From: Phaeobacter sp. B1627
Lineage (GTDB): Bacteria > Pseudomonadota > Alphaproteobacteria > Rhodobacterales > Rhodobacteraceae
DNA: 45,186 bases
Assembly: GCF_006265095.1 (NCBI RefSeq)
Contig: NZ_VCNK01000037.1
Span: 1-45,186 of the forward strand
Reading direction: 5' to 3'
Part shown: piece after piece, positions 1-8,369 of the stretch
Position numbering within the stretch: the first letter of the stretch is position 1
Layout: every line of letters starts with the position of its first letter
Made by a program: the position numbers and the translations under genes
The notes under the pieces: generated by a model
Database searches by the model: none
What the model was told of the DNA's origin: nothing
Seen by the model: the letters and a program-made list of their open reading frames with translations, nothing else

Positions 1-38
1 CCCGGGGCAAGTGCAACAGCGGCGCGGGTTTTCATCAT
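1..38 (-). CDS. 5' end of a probable secreted protein (truncated by window edge)
   Basis: Only the first twelve codons are inside the window. On the minus strand two ATG codons in a row are followed by Lys-Thr-Arg and then an Ala/Val/Leu run, which looks like the start of a signal peptide. An AAGGA-type ribosome binding site lies about six bases upstream of the first ATG. The gene is divergent from the CueR-type regulator, so a role in copper handling is possible, but that is an inference from position only. The product cannot be named from this fragment. Confidence 0.5.
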   Translation of the reverse strand, partial: MMKTRAAVALAP

Positions 39-52
39 CGGTGTTCCTTCTT

Positions 53-68
53 GTCTGACTTTTCAGAC
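53..68. promoter_or_regulatory. Inverted repeat upstream of the truncated gene
   Basis: GTCTGA and TCAGAC form a perfect 6-bp inverted repeat with a 4-base centre, 15 bases upstream of the start codon of the gene that runs off the left edge. It could be an operator or a short hairpin in the leader. It does not look like a CueR dyad. Confidence 0.3.
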
Positions 69-226
69 CCTTGGTCCCGATAGGCGGAGAGGTGGATCGG
101 GTATCGGGGCGGGTCTCATGGGCGAATGTCACACCCGGAACTGCATGGACCGGGCGTGGTTGAGCTAGGCCTACATCACTCATCGGGCGGGGCGCAACTA
201 CGGAAGAGAGGGCGGAAGCGCATTCC

Positions 227-301
227 GAGTTTCAGGCCAGAGCGTAGGCCAGGGCCTCAGGCCGGAGCGTCAGGCCCGAATTTCAGGCGGAGTGCCAGGC
301 T
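227..301. repeat. Degenerate 12-13 bp tandem repeat upstream of cueR
   Basis: About six imperfect copies of a 12-13 bp unit follow one another, each ending in a CAGGC-like core (for example GAGCGTCAGGCCC). The stretch from 69 to about 474 has no convincing gene apart from this repeat. Open frames through it are by-products of the GC-rich repeat. Confidence 0.6.
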
Positions 302-474
302 GTTGTTTCGAGGCTCGCGGATCAGCCCTTCAGGAAAACCCCTTCTCAGGGCCCCATACTGTTGCAAACCTGTCAAGTTTACGTTGAGTGGCTTGAGATT
401 GCGGGTGGGTTTGCCCATCTTGAGGAGTGTAGGGCGCGGGCAGCCGCGTGGGCGGACCAGGGAGGTGCAAAGAC

Positions 475-876
475 ATGAATATCGGCGATGTCGCGACCAG
501 ATCAGGGCTGCCGGCCAAGACGATCCGCTATTATGAGGATATCGGTCTGATCCGCCCTGGCCGCAGTTCCAATGGCTATCGCTGCTTTGAGGAACGTGAC
601 CTGCATAAGCTGGCGTTTCTGGCGCGCGCGCGGGCGTTGGGGTTTTCGATCGAGGATTGCCGCGTACTGCTGGGCCTCTATGAGGATGAGAGCCGTGCCA
701 GCGCCGATGTCAAACAGCTTGCGCAAACCCATCTGACCAAGATCGAGGCGAAGATCGCTGACCTTGCGGCGATGCGGGCGACGTTGAAAGAGCTGATCAC
801 CTGCTGTGCCGGTGACACCCGTCCCGATTGTCCGATCCTGAAGGATTTGTCCGGCGAGGGCGCGGGCCAGTCGTGA
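475..876 (+). CDS. cueR: CueR-type copper-responsive MerR family regulator
   Basis: A 133-aa MerR-family activator expected to sense Cu(I)/Ag(I) and switch on copper efflux genes. The N-terminal winged helix (residues 1-70) has the typical TIRYYE motif with a RPGRSSNGYR wing. A dimerisation helix follows, with Ser76 in the SADVK motif, matching the CueR serine that marks monovalent-metal sensors. The C-terminal loop has Cys111 and Cys119 spaced C-x7-C, as in E. coli CueR. The start at 475 has a GGAGGTG ribosome binding site; an upstream in-frame start is less likely. It is divergent from the truncated gene at the left edge, a possible target. No clear CueR dyad was found in the spacer. CueR is well supported over other MerR sensors. 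Confidence 0.88.
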   Translation: MNIGDVATRSGLPAKTIRYYEDIGLIRPGRSSNGYRCFEERDLHKLAFLARARALGFSIEDCRVLLGLYEDESRASADVKQLAQTHLTKIEAKIADLAAMRATLKELITCCAGDTRPDCPILKDLSGEGAGQS

Positions 877-897
877 CGCGCGGGGCGCGGCCCGCCC

Positions 898-919
898 GCC
901 GTGGCTGTCCTGCCACGGC
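898..919. terminator. Hairpin between convergent genes
   Basis: GCCGTGGC and GCCACGGC form an 8-bp perfect stem around a 6-base loop between the convergent cueR and PHP genes. There is no T-run on either side, so it may be a weak bidirectional terminator or only a stable hairpin. Confidence 0.35.
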
Positions 920-957
920 CGTTGGCCCGGACGCCGACCGCGCAGTCGCCGAGCGGA

Positions 958-1899
958 TCAGAGCGTGCCGGGCCAGACCGGGTTTGACCAGGCGCGTTTG
1001 CCTGCCCGGTCGATGACCGTCACCCGCAGCCAGGGGCTCTTGCTCAGTCGCCCGAGTTCCACCCGGACGTCGGTCATGGCGTCGCCAACGGCCATTTCGG
1101 CGGCGTTGCCATGGGCCTGGACAACCACAATGGAGGCCGCTGAACAGGCAACGCGAACCTGGCTGTCCTCCAGCCAGATGCCATGAATCTCCGGCCCCTG
1201 TGAGGCGTAGAAATGACCGGCCTTCAGGGCGGCGAGCAGATGCTCCGGGTCATTTTCAGCCGCTTTGACCATGACCCAGCCTCCGAAAGCGTCCGGCCCT
1301 TTGAAATGCGCGTCGTCAGTTGCGATCAATGTCAGATCGCGCCCCTCGGACAACAGCAGCTCCAGCATTGGCATCCCCGTGCCACGGTCGCTGAGGCTGT
1401 GGGCGCCGTGATTGTAGATCTCGACCGCATGGGCTGCGGTGATACTGCGCGCATCCTCCATGGTCAGCCCGGACCATTGGGGATGGGCGATGGCGACAAA
1501 AGCGCCGGCCTCCCGGGCGCGCATTGCGATCTCAGCTCCGGTTTCCTGACCCGCGACCGGCTGGAAGTCGGGGGAGTTGGAGGGGGCGAAATCCGCAGGA
1601 AGACCTACGGCCAAAAGATGCCAAAGCTCACCGTTGGCCTGCGCGCCGGAATGCAATTCTGCGCCGAGCAGCGTCGTGAACCGGTCGTCCCGAAATGGCA
1701 GGGTGTCGGTGATCGGATAGTCCCAGCGGCCGACAAAGTGATCCGTCAGAGAGATGAAATCATAGCCTTCGGCTTTGTATCTGCGACAGACCTCAGCAGG
1801 GTCCAGCGCCCCGTCGGTCACATTGGAATGCGTGTGCAGGTTGCCCCGGAAAAAGGATCCGGCAGCGGTGAAGGGGGGCAGCAGCATGGTAGGGCTCAT
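958..1899 (-). CDS. PHP domain metal-dependent phosphoesterase
   Basis: A 313-aa protein of the PHP (polymerase and histidinol phosphatase) superfamily, probably a cytoplasmic metal-dependent phosphoesterase. The metal-binding motifs are all visible: LHTHS (His22, His24), LTDH (Asp53, His54), GAELH (Glu81), AIAHP (His139) and ATDDAH (Asp195, His198). The last 80 residues form a separate beta-rich region of the kind seen in PHP proteins that are not polymerase-linked. The substrate is unknown; related families act on nucleotides or sugar phosphates. It stands alone, convergent with cueR. A GAGGAA site sits very close to the first ATG, so translation could start at the second Met (1887). Confidence 0.8.
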   Translation of the reverse strand: MSPTMLLPPFTAAGSFFRGNLHTHSNVTDGALDPAEVCRRYKAEGYDFISLTDHFVGRWDYPITDTLPFRDDRFTTLLGAELHSGAQANGELWHLLAVGLPADFAPSNSPDFQPVAGQETGAEIAMRAREAGAFVAIAHPQWSGLTMEDARSITAAHAVEIYNHGAHSLSDRGTGMPMLELLLSEGRDLTLIATDDAHFKGPDAFGGWVMVKAAENDPEHLLAALKAGHFYASQGPEIHGIWLEDSQVRVACSAASIVVVQAHGNAAEMAVGDAMTDVRVELGRLSKSPWLRVTVIDRAGKRAWSNPVWPGTL

Positions 1900-2571
1900 T
1901 TCCTCAATCGGGGTGTCGATCCGCCCGACCTACCGAGTCTGTGCGACAGCCGTGTGACCGGCTTGCGGTCAAGCGCATGCAGGCCCTGAGCCTTCATCGC
2001 GGCCCCGGTGGAGCGCGGTGGCCGTCGGCTTGTCTTTTTGTCGGTGATTCTTGGACATTTGAGAAGGCGGCTGAATCTTCCCGACTGCAGCAATGTCCGG
2101 CAGGGAACGATCAATCCGGTTTACCGAGGACGCGCCACTGCGGCGATGGAATCAGAGTCTTTTCGATCAGGGCACGCCCTTCTGGCCTCGGGCAGGGCGC
2201 CGTGCGATCCGGTTGACCCTAGGTAATCTGCGGCGGCAGTGGAGGAAACCAAATAAAAACCTAGATTAAAAATTAGGCTATTCGTCGGATGGCGATTTCC
2301 AAGCAATTTCATATAATTCCGCTCGCGGCAGCGTGAAATTGCAATACATGTTATGCAAGTTCAGGTTGTGTTGCCGTGTGGTCTGTTAACCATTTGTAGC
2401 GAGTGTTTACAATCTGTTAATAGGCTGAAAGGAAAAGCTTTTATATAATGTCCCTTTTTTTGTTGGCCGGTCGCGGTTTTGGTGGTTTAATGGTGGCGTG
2501 AGGTTGCTCATGGGCAATTTATGAGTTTTTTGCCACAGCGTCTCTGGTAATGGTTATGGCGAGAGTGTCCA
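1900..2571. other. Long non-coding spacer with an AT-rich half
   Basis: No gene is convincing here. The left half is GC-rich. The right half (about 2240-2560) is markedly AT-rich, has repeated TTAA/TTTA tracts and includes a TATAAT hexamer at 2444-2449 without a good -35 partner. This looks like an extended promoter region for the regulator that starts at 2572, perhaps with sites for nucleoid proteins. Confidence 0.5.
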
Positions 2572-4236
2572 ATGGTAGTAGTTTTAAAAGTCCGTCAGTG
2601 CGGTGCGTTTGGTGTATTCCGACCTGATGGTGAGTCTATTCAACTCGGTGCAAAACATCAGGCGCTTATGGCGCTTTTGATCACGGCCGAAGACGGAATC
2701 CGAACGCGTGCATTTCTAGAGCACATTTTATGGAGTTTCGCCCAGCCGGAGCAGGCCAAGGCCAGTCTGCGAACAGCGCTTTCGACCTTGCGAAAACACA
2801 TTGGCCCCCTGGCTTCCGGCGCATTGATCGCCAACCGGGAGCGGGTCACGCTCGACCTCAGCATGATCGAGATCGAAGCCGACGCATCCCGTGGTGATTT
2901 CATGGAAGGCTTTGAATTGCCCCATGAACATGTCTTTGCGGACTGGCTGGCAGAGATGCGGGCGCAGACCGACAGTTCCACCAGCCAAGGAAAAGATCTG
3001 CCCTGGGCGCCGCGCGACCGGAGCCGGATTATTCTGGACGAGCTACTGCCGTCTATTGCAGTGTTGCCCTTCGTACAGCGATCGCCCGGAAACGCCACGG
3101 CGCCGCTGGGGTCGATCCTGTCGGAAGAGCTGTCGCGCCAATTGTCGCGGAGCCAGGCGTTTTCTGTCACCTCCTACATGGCCTCCCGGCAATTCAGTAT
3201 TGAGGATGTACGCCCGGCAGACGTGTCCTCCGTCGCCGGAGTGAGCTATCTCGTGTCCGGATCGGTTTTTATCGATGGCCATGATTTCATTGCGCAGATA
3301 GATCTGCATGATGCGCATCGCGAAAAGGTGATTTGGTCGCGGGAATTCAAAGGGTCGCTGTCGGATCTTCTGATGGGACAGAGCAGCTCTCTGCGCGAGG
3401 CGACCAGCCAAATTGGTCAGACCGTCGTCGGAGAAGCCGTGCGGTTGGTCAGCTTTCGCCCTTTGTCCAATCTGGCCAATCACACCTTGCTGATGGCCGC
3501 GATCGTGATGATGCAAAGCAAACATCCCGACCAGTTCGAAAAATCGAACGAGATTCTCGATACCCTGCTGGAACGCGAAATGCACCATCCCGTGGTGCTG
3601 ACCTGGGCTGGGATCTGGCATGTGATGCAGGTTCAAAAAGGTCTCTCTGCTGATCGCCACAAAAGCACCCTGATGGCTGAAAATCTCGCCAGTGCCGCGC
3701 TTGCACAGGATCCCGCGTTTTCGCTTGCCCATACTCTTCGCGGGATGATTGCCAGCTATCTGACGTTCGACTTCGACACCGCGCAATATTCCTATGACAA
3801 GGCGCTGCAGGACAATCCGAACGAGGCGTTGGCCTTGCTGCTGAAGGGCGCGACCCGGGCAATGCAGAACCACCCGGATGAGGGGCTGCGTCTGACCGAG
3901 GCGGCGCGAAAACTGACGCCTCTGGGGCCACAGCGCTACTACTTTGACTCTTTGGCGGCATCCGTGAATTTGGCCGCCCGGGACTATGACCGCGCCATCG
4001 AACTTGCGGACCAATCGCTGCAGGAAAACGATTCCTACCCATCGACGCTGCGCACCAAGGCGATTGCGTTGCAGATGTCGGGCAGGGCGGATGAAGCGCG
4101 CGATGTCGTGGCCTGTCTGATGCGGGTCAGCCCGGACTTCAGCCTGTCGCGATACATGCAGGAACACGCGGCCGCCTTCACGCCTTCAGGGCGGGACTGG
4201 GCCAGTGCGCTGCGGGAAGCGGGCGTCCCTGAGTAG
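2572..4236 (+). CDS. Winged-helix, TolB-like and TPR transcriptional regulator
   Basis: A 554-aa regulator with three parts. Residues 1-110 form a winged-helix DNA-binding domain of the SARP/OmpR kind (LEHILWSF and ASLRTALSTLRKHIG motifs). Residues about 160-290 resemble the TolB-like/FlgO-like domain found in CadC-type and adenylate-cyclase-associated regulators (SIAVLPF, GSILSEELSRQLSR). The remainder is helical TPR-like repeats, including the Asn-Pro and Asp-Pro repeat boundaries. No transmembrane helix or cyclase domain is seen, so it is probably cytoplasmic and senses a protein or small molecule through the TPR part. The large AT-rich spacer upstream suggests complex control. It is transcribed alone and ends at a strong hairpin. 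Targets cannot be inferred. Confidence 0.75.
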   Translation: MVVVLKVRQCGAFGVFRPDGESIQLGAKHQALMALLITAEDGIRTRAFLEHILWSFAQPEQAKASLRTALSTLRKHIGPLASGALIANRERVTLDLSMIEIEADASRGDFMEGFELPHEHVFADWLAEMRAQTDSSTSQGKDLPWAPRDRSRIILDELLPSIAVLPFVQRSPGNATAPLGSILSEELSRQLSRSQAFSVTSYMASRQFSIEDVRPADVSSVAGVSYLVSGSVFIDGHDFIAQIDLHDAHREKVIWSREFKGSLSDLLMGQSSSLREATSQIGQTVVGEAVRLVSFRPLSNLANHTLLMAAIVMMQSKHPDQFEKSNEILDTLLEREMHHPVVLTWAGIWHVMQVQKGLSADRHKSTLMAENLASAALAQDPAFSLAHTLRGMIASYLTFDFDTAQYSYDKALQDNPNEALALLLKGATRAMQNHPDEGLRLTEAARKLTPLGPQRYYFDSLAASVNLAARDYDRAIELADQSLQENDSYPSTLRTKAIALQMSGRADEARDVVACLMRVSPDFSLSRYMQEHAAAFTPSGRDWASALREAGVPE

Positions 4237-4260
4237 TCCTTCTGGCGCTGATGCACGGGA

Positions 4261-4289
4261 TAAACAGAGGGCCACCCGCCCTCTGTTTA
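4261..4289 (+). terminator. Strong hairpin terminator
   Basis: TAAACAGAGGG and CCCTCTGTTTA form an 11-bp perfect stem with a 7-base loop, 25 bases after the stop codon of the TPR regulator. The 3' arm ends in TTTA; the A-rich 5' arm would allow termination from either side. Confidence 0.75.
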
Positions 4290-4433
4290 CGTCTTTGAAA
4301 TCATTGTGACCCGGAGTTTAATATTCTGATTTTGTTGAGAAAACAGCTTTGGTCGCTCGGGTGCGCACTTTTTTCGCAAAAACCCCTTGCAGCGCTCTGC
4401 AACACTCATTAGAAGGCCTCTCACACAGAGCGC

Positions 4434-4508
4434 TGGGATGTAGCCAAGTGGTAAGGCAACTGTTTTTGGTACAGTGTACCGTAGGTTCGAATCCTACCAT
4501 CCCAGCCA
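4434..4508 (+). tRNA. tRNA-Gln (anticodon TTG)
   Basis: A 75-base cloverleaf with acceptor stem TGGGATG pairing CATCCCA, anticodon loop TTTTGGT giving anticodon TTG, a normal T-loop (GGTTCGAATCC) and an encoded CCA end. It reads Gln CAA and, by wobble, CAG codons. Confidence 0.96.
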
Positions 4509-4790
4509 ATTTCCTCCAGAAAACGAATGCGGCCCACCGCGATAGCATGTAGCGCACCGGCAAACCGTCGGTCTCCAGATCGCTGTCGCTGGTAAACAGG
4601 GGCGCGGAGCAGTGGTGCGCAAACTGGGTTTCATAGACCGGGATGCAGACGGGGATGCAGACGGCGCGCGCTGTCTGGAAGGCGGGTGTTACCTCGCGGG
4701 AAAATCCTCTTTGCAACGCTGACTTCTGTGAAGCAGTCGTGTCGCTCAGTCGCGTTCCTCGCCCAAACCTACGGGACGCGGGACGGGTTT
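4509..4790. other. Spacer after tRNA-Gln, no gene seen
   Basis: About 280 bases without a believable gene. It contains a two-copy 12-bp tandem duplication (GGGATGCAGACG at 4640-4651 and 4652-4663). No terminator was seen for the leftward DUF3299 gene that ends here. Confidence 0.5.
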
Positions 4791-5294
4791 TCAAAACGGT
4801 ACGATGCGATCCGCTGAAATGGCATAGGCGATGTCAGCCAGTTGCGTCGAGGTCGAAGCGGTGCCGAACATGCCCGTGACGTTCACGGCTTCAAACAGGC
4901 CTGTTGCTTCGTAGGGCTTTGCGGTGGTGACAAACACTAATTGGTTCGCGGGCGGCGGCGGGACATGGACGCAGGCGCCGACAAATGGCACCAGGATAAA
5001 CGCAGTCACGCCCGTCCCGGAGTATTCGATGGGGACAATGTAGCCGGGCAGCCGCACTGTCTGGCCGTTCCAATCCGTGCGCACCCCGTGCGACGGGGGT
5101 TGCTGGCGTGTCATCGCAGGGGTGTCATGCTGAATGAGGCCCTGTACGAATGGCGGGACCCTGGGCTGCCCCTCCGGGATCAGATCGGTCCATTTGAGGT
5201 CGATAATATCTTCGGCCATTGCACCGGATGGTGCAACCGCCAGTGCTCCGAATGCCGCCAGCACGGCCCTGCGGTCCAGGCGCCGGATTACCAT
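4791..5294 (-). CDS. DUF3299 family exported protein, last gene of a ZrgA-like operon
   Basis: A 167-aa protein with an N-terminal RRxDRRAVLAAFGALA segment that reads as a signal peptide, possibly twin-arginine. The mature part has the pattern I associate with DUF3299: a WTDLIP start, then RLPGYIVPIEY and a VPFVGACVHVPPPP motif with one Cys and one His that could bind metal. It is expected in the periplasm. It overlaps the small ORF upstream by seven bases and lies downstream of an ABC permease, an ATPase and a His-rich DUF2796 protein, so it probably helps the same metal-related transporter. The molecular role is unknown. Confidence 0.75.
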   Translation of the reverse strand: MVIRRLDRRAVLAAFGALAVAPSGAMAEDIIDLKWTDLIPEGQPRVPPFVQGLIQHDTPAMTRQQPPSHGVRTDWNGQTVRLPGYIVPIEYSGTGVTAFILVPFVGACVHVPPPPANQLVFVTTAKPYEATGLFEAVNVTGMFGTASTSTQLADIAYAISADRIVPF

Positions 5295-5470
5295 TGGAAC
5301 ACCTCGATCAGATCGGCGTCCTGCGCATCGCCAATGTCAGCCAGGGAAGGGGGCGGGCATGTGGTCGGGCAAGTGAATTGACGTCGGTGTCGCATCTGGC
5401 CACCCGCAGGCGGAGGTGGCGCGCATGGTGCAGCAGCTGCGATCAGAGGCCGAGAGGGCAATTCCATCAT
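5288..5470 (-). CDS. Small Pro/Cys-rich ORF between permease and DUF3299 genes
   Basis: A 60-aa frame that starts 13 bases after the permease stop and ends by overlapping the DUF3299 start (ATGGTAA), a geometry typical of translational coupling. It has three Cys residues, Pro runs (CAPPPPAGG, CPPPS) and an acidic tail ending LIEVFQW. The N-terminus (PLIAAAAPC) is only weakly like a lipoprotein signal. I do not recognise the family. It could be a small accessory protein of the transporter or a chance frame; position is the main argument. Confidence 0.45.
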   Translation of the reverse strand: MMELPSRPLIAAAAPCAPPPPAGGQMRHRRQFTCPTTCPPPSLADIGDAQDADLIEVFQW

Positions 5471-5483
5471 ATCATTCCGTCTT

Positions 5484-6734
5484 CTAGATCCTGACCATCA
5501 TACCATCCGCCAGTGACATGCGGTAGGCTCTCAGCGCAGGCCCGACACTCACAATCGCGCCAGCGGCGACCACGCCCAGCACCACCTGAAGCTCGCGCAG
5601 CGATGGGGGCTCTATCGGGAGCCACAGGCCGAAGCTGGCATCAATTGCGGGCTGGGCGATCAGCAACCCCAAGTAAAGCATCCCCAGTCCGGCTAGCGCT
5701 CCGATCGCGGCCATAACAGCTGCCTCGATGATCAAAAGACTCAGGATCACGCGCGGGCGCGCGCCCATCGCGCGGAAAATAGCCATCTCGCGGCGGCGCT
5801 CGTTCAAGCTGGAAAATATCGTGGCCATCATACCAATCAGGGCTGTGACGACCACCATCCCGGACACGGCAATCAACGCTGTTTCTGCGATCCCGACGAT
5901 CTGCCACAATTCCTGCAGCGCAACGCCGGGCAAAATCGCCAGCAACGGCTCGTGTGGGTAGTCATTTATCGCGCGTTGCAATCCAAACACCTGCAGTCGG
6001 CTTTTGACGCCGATCAGGGCGGCGGTCACCGCCTGCGGTTCAAGCGCCATCTGCCGGATGGTCTGCGCCGATGTGGACTGTCCCGGGATCGCTGCACCAT
6101 TTTGCCAATCCACATGAATGGCCTCGATGGCACGAAGGCTGACAATCACGGTCCGGTCGACGGGCGTCCCGGTTTTTTCCAATATGCCAGAGACGCGAAA
6201 CGGTTGATTGTCGTGGTCCACAAAGGAGGCAAGCCCGTGTGCCACGACGATCGGATCGCCGATCGCGTATCCCAATGTCGCCGCGACATCGGCGCCGAGG
6301 ACGGTGTCAAACACATCGTCCATCACGGCGCCCTCTGCAAGGATCAGGGATCGGCCCGCGCGGAATTTGTAGCGATCAAAGAACTCCGTGGTTGTTCCCA
6401 TCACCCGGAATTGCCGGTGGCTGTCTCCCAGAGAGATGGGGACAATCCAGTCCGTTTCGGGGCGAGCGGCAATGTCCTGGTAGCTTTCCCATGTCAGATT
6501 GTTGGTCGCATTCCCGATGCGGAAAACCGAATAGAGAAGCAGTTGGACCGAGCCTGATCGCGCCCCCATGATCAGGTCGGTCCCGGAAATCGTATCGGCA
6601 AAGCTGGCTTTTGCGCCAGTGCGCACCTTCTCGACCCCTGAAAACAGGGCAACGGACAGGGCAATGGCGAGGATCGTCATGCCCACAGTCAGCAAACGGG
6701 CGCGCAGCGACGCAAGGGCAAGACGCAGGATCAT
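5484..6734 (-). CDS. FtsX/MacB-type ABC transporter permease
   Basis: A 416-aa inner-membrane permease. One transmembrane helix lies near residues 10-32, followed by a large periplasmic domain to about residue 280. Three helices near 285-315, 335-365 and 385-405 form the FtsX domain, with the conserved loop ERRREMAIFRAMGARP between them. This is the LolC/MacB architecture, which usually does mechanical work across the envelope rather than carrying solutes through a channel. It overlaps the ATPase stop by four bases (ATGA). With the DUF2796 and DUF3299 genes it matches the arrangement of zinc-regulated zrg-type operons; a zinc role is inferred. Confidence 0.82.
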   Translation of the reverse strand: MILRLALASLRARLLTVGMTILAIALSVALFSGVEKVRTGAKASFADTISGTDLIMGARSGSVQLLLYSVFRIGNATNNLTWESYQDIAARPETDWIVPISLGDSHRQFRVMGTTTEFFDRYKFRAGRSLILAEGAVMDDVFDTVLGADVAATLGYAIGDPIVVAHGLASFVDHDNQPFRVSGILEKTGTPVDRTVIVSLRAIEAIHVDWQNGAAIPGQSTSAQTIRQMALEPQAVTAALIGVKSRLQVFGLQRAINDYPHEPLLAILPGVALQELWQIVGIAETALIAVSGMVVVTALIGMMATIFSSLNERRREMAIFRAMGARPRVILSLLIIEAAVMAAIGALAGLGMLYLGLLIAQPAIDASFGLWLPIEPPSLRELQVVLGVVAAGAIVSVGPALRAYRMSLADGMMVRI

Positions 6735-7432
6735 GGGCGGACCTGCATCGTTTGCGTGATGTCAGCCATCCGGACGACACGATCAAATTGCGCCCCGAGG
6801 CGGGCATCGTGGCTCACCATCAACAGGGTGCTGCCAGAGGCGCGCGCCTGGGCAAACAGCAAGCTCAGGAAGGTGGCCTGTGTCGCGGCATCCAATGCCG
6901 ATGTCGGCTCGTCCGCGACCAGCAACGGCGGTGCCCCGATGAGGGCGCGCGCCGCCGCGACGCGCTGTTGCTGCCCGACGCTGAGCCTGCCGGCCTGTGC
7001 GGTCAGGGTTTCCGGCGGCAGCCCCAGGTCAAGGCACAGTGCCCGTGCCGCCGCGCGAGGAGATGGCACGCGGGCGCGGCGCATCGGGGCGAAACGCAAC
7101 GGAAGAAGGATATTGTCGAGGACAGTTGCATAGGGCAACAGATTGAATTGCTGAAAGATCAACCCGATATGCTCCGCCCGGAACCGGTCCCGCGCCCCTG
7201 CCGACAAGGAGGCGATGTCTGTGCCGCCAACCCTGACCGTGCCCCTCTGCGCGGTTATCGTCCCACAGACCAGCGATAACAGCGTCGATTTGCCGGACCC
7301 GCTTTCCCCCAGAAGCAAGACGCTCCCGGCCTTGGACAGTTGGAAGTGCGGAATGTTCAGCGCAAAGGAGGCCCGCCCGCCCCAGCGGTAGCAAACGTCC
7401 TCTAGCGACACGACGGGTTCATCCTGTTCCAC
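6731..7432 (-). CDS. LolD/MacB-type ABC transporter ATP-binding protein
   Basis: A 233-aa ATPase partner of the FtsX-type permease downstream. Walker A is GESGSGKST, the Q-loop is FQQFNLLPY, the signature is LSVGQQQR (a variant of LSGGQ), Walker B is LLVADEP, and the switch His lies in MVSHD. The closest well-known group is LolD/MacB/FtsE. The start is a GTG 14 bases after the ZrgA-like gene's stop; its end overlaps the permease start. Confidence 0.85.
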   Translation of the reverse strand: MEQDEPVVSLEDVCYRWGGRASFALNIPHFQLSKAGSVLLLGESGSGKSTLLSLVCGTITAQRGTVRVGGTDIASLSAGARDRFRAEHIGLIFQQFNLLPYATVLDNILLPLRFAPMRRARVPSPRAAARALCLDLGLPPETLTAQAGRLSVGQQQRVAAARALIGAPPLLVADEPTSALDAATQATFLSLLFAQARASGSTLLMVSHDARLGAQFDRVVRMADITQTMQVRP

Positions 7433-7446
7433 GATCGGGCCAGGCC

Positions 7447-8121
7447 TCAGAACAATTCGCGCAGATCGAGCGTGGGGGCGTCCCGCATAACCTCAAACGC
7501 GGTCGCTCCGCGGTCCGTGATCACCTGAACGTCCAGCTCCATCGCCTTTGGGAAGGCCTCAAAATATGCAAATGTGATGAGGCTTGCCCGGGTGGGGTCA
7601 TTACATTCCAGCAGGTATTGCGCCTGAAATTCGCTATGAGCTGGCTCCTGCCCGTGGCTATCATGCTCATGCTCATGCTCATGCTCATGTTCATGCTCGT
7701 GATCCTCTGTCTCATTCTCGCCCGGCAGAGTCTCACCCCTGTGCCCGCCCATCTGCTCGCTCGACTGCCCGTCTGTGTCATGCTCCTCGTGCTCCGCCTG
7801 TCCTGCTTCGCTTTCAAGGGAGGCACTCGCTTCAAGAACACTGCATCCGGCCGCGTCAGGGAGGGAGAACAAGTCGAGCGGACGCGCCAGACGGGCAACC
7901 GCCTCATTCACCTTCGCACGGTCTTCACTGCTTTTGGCCGCATATTCAAAGCCTGTGATATCGGCGCCCGGGACATGAAGCGCCATTGCAATGCGGTCGC
8001 CGTCAAAGGCGATGTCCAAATGGCCTACACCGTGCTCGTGCGCGTCCAGCTGGCGCATCCCCTGAGCAGTGACAGCGCCGGCCGAGAGAAGAACAAGGAG
8101 GGTGGAAACGGATTTGATCAT
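7447..8121 (-). CDS. ZrgA-like DUF2796 His-rich periplasmic metal-binding protein
   Basis: A 224-aa exported protein. An 18-residue signal peptide (MIKSVSTLLVLLSAGAVTA) precedes a DUF2796 start with the conserved LDAHEHGVGHLDIA motif. A very acidic, His-rich linker follows, containing about six His-Glu pairs, and then a C-terminal domain with LLEC and ITFAYFEAFP motifs. DUF2796 includes ZrgA, a zinc-uptake component described in Vibrio. The likely job is to capture Zn(II) in the periplasm for the ABC proteins encoded next. The start at 8121 has a GAAGGG site and yields the signal peptide; a longer upstream frame does not. No clear Zur box was found upstream. Confidence 0.82.
   Translation of the reverse strand: MIKSVSTLLVLLSAGAVTAQGMRQLDAHEHGVGHLDIAFDGDRIAMALHVPGADITGFEYAAKSSEDRAKVNEAVARLARPLDLFSLPDAAGCSVLEASASLESEAGQAEHEEHDTDGQSSEQMGGHRGETLPGENETEDHEHEHEHEHEHEHDSHGQEPAHSEFQAQYLLECNDPTRASLITFAYFEAFPKAMELDVQVITDRGATAFEVMRDAPTLDLRELF
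7662..7697 (-). repeat. In-frame hexanucleotide repeat coding for His-Glu pairs
   Basis: Six adjacent copies of CATGCT (one with a single change), read on the minus strand as alternating His and Glu. Because the unit is six bases, slippage would lengthen or shorten the metal-binding linker without breaking the frame. Confidence 0.8.
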
Positions 8122-8278
8122 GGGCTTGCCCTTCGAGACGTTTGGACGGGTACATACCGCGTGGTCATTGCAGCGGTGGTGAGATTCAAAATGGGTAGAG
8201 AGGATCACAGCCTATGGGGCTCGATGGCCGTGTCTGGCCTGTGGGATATGCTTCGGCGGCATCCCAGCCTCTGCATTT

Positions 8279-8353
8279 GCGGCCCCTGAGCTGGCGGCCC
8301 CTGAGCTTGCGGCCCCTGGACTTGCGACCTGTGGACTGGCCACCTGTGAAAGC
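8279..8353. repeat. 15-bp tandem repeat between zrgA-like and Rrf2 genes
   Basis: Five units of 15 bp, the first two almost identical (GCGGCCCCTGAGCTG) and the others progressively diverged. It fills the spacer just beyond the Rrf2 stop codon. All frames through it are open, which explains several spurious frames here. Confidence 0.75.
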
Positions 8354-8369
8354 CTTGCCTGCGGCATCT

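Noticed and set aside
330-474. CueR operator between the left-edge gene and cueR
   Set aside because: Scanned for the usual CCTTCC...GGAAGG-like dyad between -35 and -10; nothing convincing.
1213-1989. 258-aa plus-strand frame opposite the PHP gene
   Set aside because: Shadow frame; the PHP protein on the minus strand has all metal-binding motifs.
4318-4794. 158-aa minus-strand frame containing MVGFEPTVHCTK-type sequence
   Set aside because: It is the well-known false translation across a tRNA gene (tRNA-Gln) on the opposite strand.
8122-8369. Zur box in front of the ZrgA-like gene
   Set aside because: No AT-rich TGTTATA-type inverted repeat was found; only the 15-bp tandem repeat and GC-rich sequence are there.
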